Below are positions 31,823 through 39,316 of a DNA stretch of 41,583 bases, one piece after another. Numbering within the stretch: position 1 is the first letter of the stretch; each line of letters begins with the position of its first letter. The notes beneath the pieces are model-generated. The model was not told the origin of the DNA. It saw only the letters and a program-made list of their open reading frames with translations, and did no database searches. A program made the position numbers and the translations under genes. The stretch is from Chitinispirillales bacterium (lineage in GTDB: Bacteria > Fibrobacterota > Chitinivibrionia > Chitinivibrionales > Chitinispirillaceae). The DNA is taken from contig JAITCM010000110.1 of the NCBI GenBank assembly GCA_031283085.1, positions 1-41,583 on the forward strand. Direction: 5' to 3'.

Positions 31823-34066
31823 ATGAACCCTTTCTACAACTCACAGCACTCTCCGGTAGGCGCTTTCGCCTCTTTCACCTTAGGCTTCAAGGGCGCGTCG
31901 GGCGGATTGGGTATCGGGCTTTCCGGCCCCGCTTGCCGGAACGTTTACATCGGGGCGGAGTCAGCCGAGCGTCCGGGGCAGTTTCTGGCGTTGCCTTTTT
32001 ATAATGAGGCGCGCGACCATCATGTTGAAACCGAGCCGGCGGCGCAAGACATTTGGGGCGACGGCGGCATCGGCAATCCGCCCGTAAAGATAACTCAATT
32101 TGCCGACGACGAAATCGTCCGCCTGACCACTCCGGCCCGCGACGTGTGGCGCTGCGGCGACCTCGAGTTCAAAATCTATACCCCGTTCCCATCCGTCCCC
32201 GACATGACCCTCGAGGCGGAGTTCATGTCTATAGACCCCACTATCACGAAGGATGTCCTGATACCGGCGGTCTTCGCCGAGCTTACCCTCGACAATTCCG
32301 CCGGCGCCTCTCCGCGCAAGGTCTTCTTCGGTTACGAGGGCAACGACCCGTACTGCGCAATGCGGCGTATCGATACGGGAACAAATAGCGGTGTTAATAT
32401 GGGGATAAACGGTTGTGTCGATAGCGTAGGGGCGAAATGTGTTCGCCCGCCCGGTGTTGATACGGGAAAAACCGGCGGTATCAATGGTATGAATATCGGC
32501 GGCGCGAACATCAAAGGCATCGCCCAGGGCGGTATCACCGGCATATTCACCGACGACGCGGACGCGGTGTGCGCCCTTGCCTTCTCCGCCGACGAGCTGC
32601 TTGCCGCCGACATTGCCGACAGGTTGTCTTTCGGGCTGGGGGCCACGGGGTTGATAGTTATGGCCGCAGAGCCGTACGAACAGCGTACGTGGCGCTTCGC
32701 CGTCTGCTTCTACCGCGCCGGCGTTGTTACGACGGGTGTTGAGGCGGTCTATATGTACACGCGCCACTTCAAAGACATAGAGGATGTGGCGTGCTATGCG
32801 TTAAAAAACTACGAGCGCTATATAGCCGAGGCCGCCCACTTCGACGCGATGATAATGGAACGCGGGCTTGGCGTCGACAGGCGGTTTTTGCTCTCGCAGG
32901 CCATAAAGAGCTACTACGGCTCAACCCAGCTGCTCTGGGATAAGGAGGCCGCCGCGCCGCTGTGGGTCGTCAACGAGGGGGCCTACAGGATGATGAACAC
33001 GCTTGACCTTGCCGTCGACCAGCTGTTTTTCGAGATGCTGAAAAACCCGTGGACGGTGCGTTCCGTCCTTGACCAGTACGTAAATCGTTATTCATACACG
33101 GACGAGGTGAAAAACGGGGCCGGGGAGAAATTCCCCGGCGGTATCGGCTTCGCGCATGATATGGGCGTGGCGAACGCTTTTTCGGCGCCCGGCCGCTCGG
33201 CCTACGAGCTTGGCTCTCGGAGAGGCTGCTACTCGTATATGACGCAGGAGCAGTTGGTCAACTGGATACTTTGCGCCGGCGTCTATTGGGAGGGCGCCGG
33301 CGACGGCGAGTGGCTGGAGAGGCGCCGGCAGGTGATAGGGCAATGTTTGACGAGTATGTTGAACCGCGACGGCGCGGGCGAGGGCGGCCGCGACGGCGTC
33401 ATGGACTTGGATTCCGCCAAGACCGGCGACGGGGCGGAGATTACAACGTATGATAACGTGGACACCGCGCTGGGCCGGGCGAGGCGCAGCAGTTATCTGG
33501 CGGTCAAGTGCTGGGCGGCGTACCTGGCGTTATCAAAAATGCTTGGCGCGTTAAAACTGGGCGGCGCCGCTAAAATCGCGGACGGTCAGGCCGAAAGGTG
33601 CGCCGATACCATTATGAAATACAGGCGGGCCGACGGAACGATTCCGGCGCTTTTGGAGGAGGGCAACACCGCCGTCACGCTCTCGGTCGTGGAGGGGCTG
33701 GTATACCCCGTGGTAATGGGGTTATTTGAGGATATGGCGTTGGCCGAGAAGTACAGCGTATTCATCAGCGCGTTGAAAAAGCATTTCGAGGCCGCGTTGG
33801 GAAAAGGCTGTAAATTTGCGGACGGAAGCTGGAAGATGTCCGGGACGAGCGACAATTCGTGGTTAAGCAAGACGTTCCTGTGCCAGTTCATAGCCGAAAA
33901 AATCTTTAAGCAAGCCCCCGACGCAGGGGCGGACAGGGTTCACGCCTCATGGCTTTTGGACCCGGAGAACGCGATGCAGGCGTTTGGCGACCAAATGAGG
34001 GCGGGCAAACTCTGCGGCAGCGCGTATTACCCCAGGGGGGTTACGGGCATACTGTGGTTGGGATGA
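31823..34066 (+). CDS. GH52 beta-xylosidase
   Basis: The 747-residue protein resembles GH52 enzymes, which release xylose from xylo-oligosaccharides with retention of configuration. The N-terminus (FYNSQHSPVGAFASFTLGFKGASGG) and later blocks (FAVCFYRAG, SYYGSTQLL, FAHDMGVANAF, MTQEQLVNWILCA, SDNSWLSKTFLCQFIAEKI, YYPRGVTGILWLG) match the family along its whole length. The expected nucleophile is Glu385 in VVNEGAYRMMN, and the probable acid/base is Asp544 in TTYDNVD, assigned by family knowledge. No signal peptide is seen, so it is probably cytoplasmic. It is ~45 residues longer than usual because of a Gly/Asn/Thr-rich insertion at ~185-235. The ATG has no clear ribosome site and lies 24 bases after the tRNA. 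Confidence 0.92.
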   Translation: MNPFYNSQHSPVGAFASFTLGFKGASGGLGIGLSGPACRNVYIGAESAERPGQFLALPFYNEARDHHVETEPAAQDIWGDGGIGNPPVKITQFADDEIVRLTTPARDVWRCGDLEFKIYTPFPSVPDMTLEAEFMSIDPTITKDVLIPAVFAELTLDNSAGASPRKVFFGYEGNDPYCAMRRIDTGTNSGVNMGINGCVDSVGAKCVRPPGVDTGKTGGINGMNIGGANIKGIAQGGITGIFTDDADAVCALAFSADELLAADIADRLSFGLGATGLIVMAAEPYEQRTWRFAVCFYRAGVVTTGVEAVYMYTRHFKDIEDVACYALKNYERYIAEAAHFDAMIMERGLGVDRRFLLSQAIKSYYGSTQLLWDKEAAAPLWVVNEGAYRMMNTLDLAVDQLFFEMLKNPWTVRSVLDQYVNRYSYTDEVKNGAGEKFPGGIGFAHDMGVANAFSAPGRSAYELGSRRGCYSYMTQEQLVNWILCAGVYWEGAGDGEWLERRRQVIGQCLTSMLNRDGAGEGGRDGVMDLDSAKTGDGAEITTYDNVDTALGRARRSSYLAVKCWAAYLALSKMLGALKLGGAAKIADGQAERCADTIMKYRRADGTIPALLEEGNTAVTLSVVEGLVYPVVMGLFEDMALAEKYSVFISALKKHFEAALGKGCKFADGSWKMSGTSDNSWLSKTFLCQFIAEKIFKQAPDAGADRVHASWLLDPENAMQAFGDQMRAGKLCGSAYYPRGVTGILWLG

Positions 34067-34073
34067 AATAATT

Positions 34074-34103
34074 TTGATTTTTCGTCCACGCATAAACTAT
34101 AAT
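34074..34103 (+). promoter_or_regulatory. Promoter of the ferredoxin gene
   Basis: TTGATT and a perfect TATAAT are separated by 18 bases (34080-34097). The predicted leader is about 65 bases and ends in a strong ribosome site before the ATG at 34177. Confidence 0.75.
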
Positions 34104-34176
34104 TATATATGTATGGCGTCGGCCGCGCCGCCGCCGAAAACCGGAACAATCCAATCTTTTACAAAGGAGGTTATTT

Positions 34177-34344
34177 ATGGCCTACAAAATTTCAGCCGCG
34201 TGCCTTGCTTGCGGAAGCTGTGTTCCAGAGTGTCCGGCCGGGGCCATCGAAGAGGGTGAGCCCTACACGATAGACGCCGGAAAGTGCAGCGACTGCGGCG
34301 CCTGCGCCGAGACGTGCCCGGCGGAGGCGATAAGTCCCGTGTAA
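34177..34344 (+). CDS. 2[4Fe-4S] ferredoxin
   Basis: The 55-residue bacterial-type ferredoxin is a small cytoplasmic electron carrier. Two CxxCxxCxxxCP clusters are complete: Cys9, 12, 15 and 19 (CLACGSCVPECP) and Cys37, 40, 43 and 47 (CSDCGACAETCP). Length and spacing are those of clostridial ferredoxins, which suggests an anaerobic metabolism. An ideal AAAGGAGG (34163-34170) precedes the ATG, and the gene has its own promoter and terminator, so it is a monocistronic and probably highly expressed unit. Confidence 0.96.
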   Translation: MAYKISAACLACGSCVPECPAGAIEEGEPYTIDAGKCSDCGACAETCPAEAISPV

Positions 34345-34385
34345 GCTAAGCGGGCGGCATCGCGCCTGTGAGGCATGTATTGGAG

Positions 34386-34433
34386 TAAGGCCGGCCTGCG
34401 TGTTAAACCGGCGCACGGGCCGGCTTATTTTTT
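34386..34433 (+). terminator. Intrinsic terminator of the ferredoxin gene
   Basis: TAAG(G)CCGGCC pairs with GGCCGGCTTA (one bulged G), with an inner TGCG/CGCA helix, followed by six T residues. It lies 40 bases after the ferredoxin stop and just before the convergent comF end. Confidence 0.85.
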
Positions 34434-34434
34434 A

Positions 34435-35193
34435 TCAATCCCGCCCCATGGCAAGCACGATTACCGACGCGCACCCCGCTCCGAGCAGCGCCGCGGCGCA
34501 AGCTTCCGTGGTTGCGCCCGTCGTAAATACGTCGTCAACCAACGCGACACGTGTCCCCGTAAGCCGGCCTGCCTTTTGACCGTTCACCGCGAAGGCGCTG
34601 GCCAGGTTCTCCCGGCGTTCATCCCGACTGAGCCGTGTCTGCGTCTTTGTGTTCTTGACTCGCGACAGCAAATCGTTACGCAGCAATGTCGTATCCATAC
34701 CCAACCCGGTCAAAACGCCTCCGGCAAAACGCTCCGCCTGATTGTACCCCCTGCGCCGCAACTTCAAACGGTGCAACGGCACCGGTATGACCGCGTCTAT
34801 GCCGTCGAAGAAATCCGTGGGAATTAACGGGGCGCCGACGGCGCCGATACGATAAGCCAAGCCGCTCTTCCCGTGGTATTTTATGTGCTTGGCGATAACG
34901 CTTAACGTATTATCATAATCGTAGACGCAGTAAACCCTCTCAAACGGAAAGTCCCAGGCAACCTCGCAGGCGCACTCCCGTGTTTTTCGGTTTTGGGCGC
35001 AACGCGGGCAGGCGTCGCGTTGCGCGTGGTTTTGGACTAACGCGCTTACGCATGACGGGCAGAGCCATATCCCGCCGCCGCCGTCACGGTCATCGGACAA
35101 TAGCCCGTCGCAAACTATACAGAGCGGAGGGATGAAAAAATCCTCAACCCGCCGCAATAACGGGTATAATATATCTTTTATTTGCGCTGTCAT
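34435..35193 (-). CDS. comF: ComF-family phosphoribosyltransferase-like protein
   Basis: The 252-residue protein has an N-terminal zinc-ribbon with CxxC pairs (CIVC at 25-28, CPSC at 45-48, CPRC at ~62-65), the conserved IKYHGKSGLAYRIG, DAVIPVPLHRLKLRRRGYNQAE, and the PRPP-binding loop VALVDDVFTTGATT. ComF/GntX proteins take part in DNA uptake in competent bacteria and are very widely conserved, often of unknown role. It lies 20 bases downstream of lgt on the same strand and is probably cotranscribed. Confidence 0.93.
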   Translation of the reverse strand: MTAQIKDILYPLLRRVEDFFIPPLCIVCDGLLSDDRDGGGGIWLCPSCVSALVQNHAQRDACPRCAQNRKTRECACEVAWDFPFERVYCVYDYDNTLSVIAKHIKYHGKSGLAYRIGAVGAPLIPTDFFDGIDAVIPVPLHRLKLRRRGYNQAERFAGGVLTGLGMDTTLLRNDLLSRVKNTKTQTRLSRDERRENLASAFAVNGQKAGRLTGTRVALVDDVFTTGATTEACAAALLGAGCASVIVLAMGRD

Positions 35194-35212
35194 TATAAAA
35201 AGAATTTGATTT

Positions 35213-36043
35213 TTAAAATTTTGAATTTAATTTTAACGTCTTTCCGTCCCTGAATTTCTTAATGATAATCCCCCCGAATACCAAAAACAAAACAATACAT
35301 ATCAGCTGATTATGCGAAAACGGCCCTATTTTTTGTACTTCTATGTATCGTACCGTCTCGATAAAAAAGCGCAGCACGGCGTACATCACCACCAATAAAT
35401 AAAATTGCAATCCCGCAAAGGCGAATTTGCTCCTGCCGGCCAAATACAGGGTAACGGCGATGATTATCCCGCCGACAGACTCGAAAAATTGGGTAGGCAG
35501 CAACCCAGGCGCGTCGACGACCCGATGTTGATAGTATCCTGCGGGAGAATTAACGTTAATCGGATAGTTCACCGACAAAAAGCTCCCCGCCCCGGCCGCC
35601 AACCCGTAGCAGCATCCGTTGAGGAAGCACCCGACGCGGGTGAGCGCTATCCCTACCCCCACGCCGGGCGAGAACACGTCCAAATACGGCAGAACGGGCA
35701 GTTTTTTAATCTTGAAGAACAGCGCCGTCGTGACAATCGCGGCGATGAACCCGCCGTACATCACAAGCCCGCTTATCCCAACGCGCCCGTCCTGAAACGG
35801 GTTGACGATGGAGAGAAGGTCGCCGCGAAACTCGTGAAAGTGCGTCATAACGTAATAGGCGCGGGCGCCGATAATCGCCGATATTATAAGGTAAAGCCCC
35901 GCGTCCGACACAACGTTGGGGTCTAGCCCGCGTTGCCTGGCAAAGCGCATCGAGAGCAGAATACCGCTCAAAAACGAGATGGCCAGCATCGTTCCGTAGG
36001 AGGGAACGGGGAACGATCCGATGTGAAACAGGGTTGGGTGCAT
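35213..36043 (-). CDS. lgt: Prolipoprotein diacylglyceryl transferase
   Basis: The 276-residue inner-membrane enzyme transfers diacylglycerol from phosphatidylglycerol to the lipobox cysteine of prolipoproteins, the first step of lipoprotein maturation. It has about seven membrane helices. Visible family blocks are the N-terminal HPTLFHIGSFPVPSYGTML, GISGLVMYGGFIAA, LTRVGCFLNGCCYG and a late FFIETVRY. The start at 36043 is chosen over an in-frame ATG at 36091 because MHPTLFHIGS is where the family begins and AAAGGCGG precedes it. Confidence 0.95.
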   Translation of the reverse strand: MHPTLFHIGSFPVPSYGTMLAISFLSGILLSMRFARQRGLDPNVVSDAGLYLIISAIIGARAYYVMTHFHEFRGDLLSIVNPFQDGRVGISGLVMYGGFIAAIVTTALFFKIKKLPVLPYLDVFSPGVGVGIALTRVGCFLNGCCYGLAAGAGSFLSVNYPINVNSPAGYYQHRVVDAPGLLPTQFFESVGGIIIAVTLYLAGRSKFAFAGLQFYLLVVMYAVLRFFIETVRYIEVQKIGPFSHNQLICIVLFLVFGGIIIKKFRDGKTLKLNSKF

Positions 36044-36108
36044 AGAGCCGCCTTTTGTCCTTTTATTAAAGTCAACATTTTGTTGCGTCAATCGTAAAAC
36101 CGTCGTAC

Positions 36109-36181
36109 GTAGGGGCGACCGTCCTCGGTCGCCCTGCCGTTCGCCTGTCCAATAAAGGGCGACCGGGACGGTCGCCCCTAC
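36109..36181 (-). repeat. 73-bp palindromic intergenic element, copy B (inverted)
   Basis: It has the same length as 23427-23499 and differs from its reverse complement at three positions. It carries terminal GTAGGGGCGACCG / CGGTCGCCCCTAC inverted repeats and two internal hairpins. It lies between lgt and proS, 65 bases upstream of the lgt start. Confidence 0.9.
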
Positions 36182-36259
36182 GAATCATCGTTCCGTTATC
36201 GTTATTAATCCAACATTTTTCGTATATACTACCCTATAGATTGTTTCGGCGCTTCACAC

Positions 36260-36270
36260 CTCGCAATGAC
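36260..36270 (-). repeat. Short CTCGCAATGAC repeat
   Basis: An 11-base match to the repeat arms at 9862-9884, just after the proS stop on the minus strand. It is a fragment of the same dispersed repeat family. Confidence 0.5.
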
Positions 36271-36277
36271 GCTGCCT

Positions 36278-37801
36278 CTAATACGACTTAGCGAAAATCA
36301 CCCGGTGGGATGATTTCTCCCCGCTGATAACGCACTTCCCCTCTTCCGTCTTCCCGTCGAGCGGGATACAGCGGATTGTCACGTTCAAATCGTTCTTAAT
36401 CTGTTCTTCTACCTGTGCCGAACCGTTCCAGTGGCATAGCGCGAAACCGCCGTGGATTTCCGGCTTCTCTTTGTTCGCGGGGGTGAAGAACTCGTAGAAC
36501 TCATCTTTGTTATCGATGATTCTGATATTGTTGTCCCGAAACGTTTTTGCCCGCGTGAACAGGTTATTCTGGATGTCCGTTAATATATCGGGCGCCTTGT
36601 TGACAAACTCCGTTCTTTGCATGGTAAAGCGCTCCTTGCGGCTCTTGTCGCGGCGGCCGACGAATACGGAATCGGAGGCGATGTCGCGCGGGCCTGTCTC
36701 CAAGTAGACGGGGACGCCTTTTTTTATCCACGACCAGACCTTGTCGCCGCCGCGGCCCTCACGCTTGTCAACCTCCACCTCAAGCCGCCTGTCGTCGTAT
36801 ATGACCCGTTTTAACTCCGCGGCTAACTTGTCGCAGTATTCAAACACATCGTTTGACGTCGCGTCGTCATGTATAATGGGCAAAATAACAATATGCGACG
36901 GCGCCAGTCTCGGCGGGACTATCAGACCGTCGTCGTCGCCGTGCGTCATGATGAGCCCGCCGATGAGCCGCGTGGAGACGCCCCAACTCGTCGTCCAGGC
37001 GTACTCGTCCTTTCCCTCCGCATCAAGGAACTTGATGTCGAAAGCCCTGGAAAAATTCTGCCCCAAAAAATGCGACGTACCGGCCTGAAGCGCCTTGCGG
37101 TCCTGCATCATCGCCTCTATGCAGTACGTTGATACCGCTCCCGGAAAGCGCTCCGACTCCGTCTTCTCGCCCTTTATTACCGGCATCGCCATATACTCCT
37201 CCGCGAACTTGCCGTACACGTCGAGCATCTTCATCGTCTCCTCTTGCGCCTCTTTGAGCGTGCTGTGGGCGGTGTGGCCCTCCTGCCACAGGAACTCCGT
37301 TGTCCGCAAAAAGAGCCTTGTGCGCATCTCCCACCGCACGATGTTGGCCCATTGATTTATCAACAGCGGCAAATCCCGGTAAGACTGCGTCCATTTGGCA
37401 AACATCGTGCCGATGATGGTCTCGGAGGTCGGGCGGACAACGAGCGGTTCCTCAAGCTCGCCCGCCGGAACAAGCTTCCCGTCCGGCCCGGCCTGAAGGC
37501 GGTGATGCGTAACCACGGCGCACTCTTTGGCAAACCCCTCAACGTGCTGAGCCTCTTTCTCCAAAAAGCTCTTGGGGATGAAGAGCGGAAAGTAGGCGTT
37601 CTTGTGGCCGGTTTCCTTGAACATCCCGTCAAGCACCCCCCGGATGTTCTCCCAGAGCGCGTAGCCCCAGGGCTTGATGACCATGCACCCGCGAACCGGC
37701 GAGTTCTCGGCCAGGTCGGCGGCCTTTACCACCTGTTGATACCACTCGGGGTAATCATCAAGACGGGTCGGGGTGATAGCCGTTTTTGGTTGAGATGCCA
37801 T
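36278..37801 (-). CDS. proS: Prolyl-tRNA synthetase (short, archaeal/eukaryote-like type)
   Basis: The 507-residue class II aminoacyl-tRNA synthetase has motif 1 region MVIKPWGYALWENIRGVLDGMF, the proline-site PTSETIIGTMFAKW, motif 2 (MRTRLFLRTTEFLWQEGHTAH) and motif 3 region WGVSTRLIGGLIMTHGDDDGLIVPPRLAP. An anticodon-binding domain follows, and a C-terminal extension ends in ...FAKSY. There is no editing insertion between motifs 2 and 3, and the length fits the ~500-residue ProS type found in archaea, eukaryotes and some bacteria. The ATG at 37801 has AAGGAG about 12 bases upstream. Confidence 0.96.
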   Translation of the reverse strand: MASQPKTAITPTRLDDYPEWYQQVVKAADLAENSPVRGCMVIKPWGYALWENIRGVLDGMFKETGHKNAYFPLFIPKSFLEKEAQHVEGFAKECAVVTHHRLQAGPDGKLVPAGELEEPLVVRPTSETIIGTMFAKWTQSYRDLPLLINQWANIVRWEMRTRLFLRTTEFLWQEGHTAHSTLKEAQEETMKMLDVYGKFAEEYMAMPVIKGEKTESERFPGAVSTYCIEAMMQDRKALQAGTSHFLGQNFSRAFDIKFLDAEGKDEYAWTTSWGVSTRLIGGLIMTHGDDDGLIVPPRLAPSHIVILPIIHDDATSNDVFEYCDKLAAELKRVIYDDRRLEVEVDKREGRGGDKVWSWIKKGVPVYLETGPRDIASDSVFVGRRDKSRKERFTMQRTEFVNKAPDILTDIQNNLFTRAKTFRDNNIRIIDNKDEFYEFFTPANKEKPEIHGGFALCHWNGSAQVEEQIKNDLNVTIRCIPLDGKTEEGKCVISGEKSSHRVIFAKSY

Positions 37802-37989
37802 GATAGTGCGTTGCTCTCCTTAGGTTATTAATATCAAAAGATTTTGATTATGGGCGGCTATAAAAAGTCCTGCGCTAACAGAATATAGTATATGTTTTCG
37901 AATCCGAACCGGAAATTTTTATAAATATAACACATTCCCAAACACCCGCCTCCCCCCAAAATTCATTTTTTTGAAAAAAACGTAAAGCG

Positions 37990-38018
37990 TTGACAAATGA
38001 CGCCGCGTATACTATATT
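37990..38018 (+). promoter_or_regulatory. Promoter of the MNT/HEPN pair
   Basis: A consensus TTGACA and TATATT are separated by exactly 17 bases. The predicted transcript starts around 38025, giving a ~30-base leader with AGGAG (38037-38041) before the ATG at 38054. This is one of the best promoter matches in the window. Confidence 0.8.
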
Positions 38019-38053
38019 TATATATGAATCTTTGAACAGGAGCTGTTTGCGGT

Positions 38054-38401
38054 ATGCTAACTATAGAAAAAAACTGGCATTTGGTAGAAGAAATGACCGA
38101 AAGGCTCAAGACGTTGAGGCCTTACCGGGTCATTTTGTTCGGTTCATACGCCCGAGGCAACCCAACGGATGACAGCGACCTCGATGTAGCGGTGGTTTTG
38201 GACAATAACGATATTATAGAAAAATTTACGGAAAGAATGAACAGGCGAAATCTTGTAACAAAGGCCGTCCGGGAGATTAATTACAAAATCGCCATGGATA
38301 TAATGGTGTATTCTAAAGCGGAAATAGATTATCTGCGAAACGAAGGATGCGATTTTGTGAAAGAAATTGAAAGCACAGGCAAGGTGCTGTATGAAAAATA
38401 A
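38054..38401 (+). CDS. MNT-type nucleotidyltransferase (MNT/HEPN toxin-antitoxin module)
   Basis: The 115-residue minimal nucleotidyltransferase has the signature VILFGSYARGNPTDDSDLDVAVV: Gly30-Ser31 and metal-binding Asp42 and Asp44. A third acidic residue is probably supplied by the MDIMVYS strand. In MNT/HEPN pairs the MNT protein is the antitoxin and, in studied systems, modifies the HEPN toxin by adding AMP. The stop overlaps the HEPN start by 11 bases, so translation is coupled. AT-richer than neighbouring housekeeping genes, which suggests mobility. Confidence 0.92.
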   Translation: MLTIEKNWHLVEEMTERLKTLRPYRVILFGSYARGNPTDDSDLDVAVVLDNNDIIEKFTERMNRRNLVTKAVREINYKIAMDIMVYSKAEIDYLRNEGCDFVKEIESTGKVLYEK

Positions 38402-38783
38402 AACCAGCGGTTGGGTATTTTTCGCCGACAAAGATATGCTAATGGCAAGAGCCGTGACAGGCAACGCCGAATTAACTGGAGGAGTTGCGTTTCATTGCCA
38501 GCAGGCTATAGAAAAATTCCTTAAAGCCTACCTGTCCGAGCACGATAAGGAAGTTCGCAAAACTCATGACCTGCTGAGTTTATATTCTGAAGCCAAAAAC
38601 ATTCAGGACTGGAATTTAGATGAGGATATGCTCAAAAATATCAGCGATATCTATATAGAGCTTCGCTATCCCGTGAATATCGCTATGAAACCGGATGGAT
38701 TATTACCGTCAATAGAGGAAGCGCAGAGTTATTGGGAGTTTGCCCGGACCGTTGAGAGGGTTTTTAGGAGTTTGGTGAAGTAA
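38391..38783 (+). CDS. HEPN-domain protein (toxin partner of MNT)
   Basis: The 130-residue helical protein has the HEPN core FHCQQAIEKFLKAYLSEH and VRKTHDLLSL, whose Arg56...His59 region supplies the RNase-type active-site residues expected in this family. The C-terminal segment YPVNIAMKPDGLLPSIEEAQSYWEFARTV is also typical. It starts inside the end of the MNT gene. HEPN toxins of this kind cut RNA when released from the antitoxin. The spacing between Arg and His is short here, so activity is not certain. Confidence 0.88.
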   Translation: MKNKTSGWVFFADKDMLMARAVTGNAELTGGVAFHCQQAIEKFLKAYLSEHDKEVRKTHDLLSLYSEAKNIQDWNLDEDMLKNISDIYIELRYPVNIAMKPDGLLPSIEEAQSYWEFARTVERVFRSLVK

Positions 38784-38955
38784 CCTGCGTAAATTTTATA
38801 AAAATTAGGCCCCGACCAACCCCAAATAGCACCCCTTTTTTCCCCTCAATTTCACGTATTTCTTCGGGATAGTTGTAGTCTAAATTATATGTACGTATAA
38901 CACATACAGTATAAATCATACCGATTTTGTGGTAATTGCGTACGCCCGAAACATG

Positions 38956-38974
38956 GTAGCCCTCCCCTTAAAAT
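38956..38974 (+). repeat. Fragment of the structured intergenic repeat (3' end only)
   Basis: GTAGCCCTCCCCTTAAAAT is identical to the ends of copies 1 and 2. As in copy 1, TTTGACTTT-type AT-rich sequence follows and leads to a start codon (39044). The upstream hairpins of the element are absent. Confidence 0.7.
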
Positions 38975-39043
38975 CGTATTTGACTTTGACTTTAAAAGAT
39001 TTTAAAGATTTTGACTTTATCAATTTGAATCGAGGCCAACACA

Positions 39044-39295
39044 ATGTCAACCGTTCAGCCCAAGACATCCGTCACCCCGTTGGGTCTTGCGGTAGCCGTC
39101 CTAATCGCCGGCCTGTTAATATCCCTCGCAATCCCCCGTCTGCGAGCGGTGTCCGAAGAGCGCAATCGTCCGGAGGCTCCGCGTGTATTGTCGGCGTTTC
39201 CCGCAGTCGCGTCTGATACCGGCAGTGCCGGCGATGTCGTGGTGTCGCGCAGGGTGTCAGCTGCGGCGGCAACGTCGGTTTCGTCGGTGCGATAA
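39044..39295 (+). CDS. Small membrane-anchored protein, pilin-like helix
   Basis: The 83-residue protein has one hydrophobic helix near the N-terminus (TPLGLAVAVLIAGLLISLAIPRLRA), followed by a Ser/Ala/Val-rich soluble tail. The helix resembles that of type IV prepilins (...IAIIGILAAIAIPRL) but lacks the G-F-T-L-x-E cleavage site, so prepilin processing is doubtful. The ATG has GAGG about 8 bases upstream. It is convergent with the lysA fusion gene. Function unknown. Confidence 0.6.
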   Translation: MSTVQPKTSVTPLGLAVAVLIAGLLISLAIPRLRAVSEERNRPEAPRVLSAFPAVASDTGSAGDVVVSRRVSAAAATSVSSVR

Positions 39296-39316
39296 CCTCA
39301 AACGGCCATTAACCCG

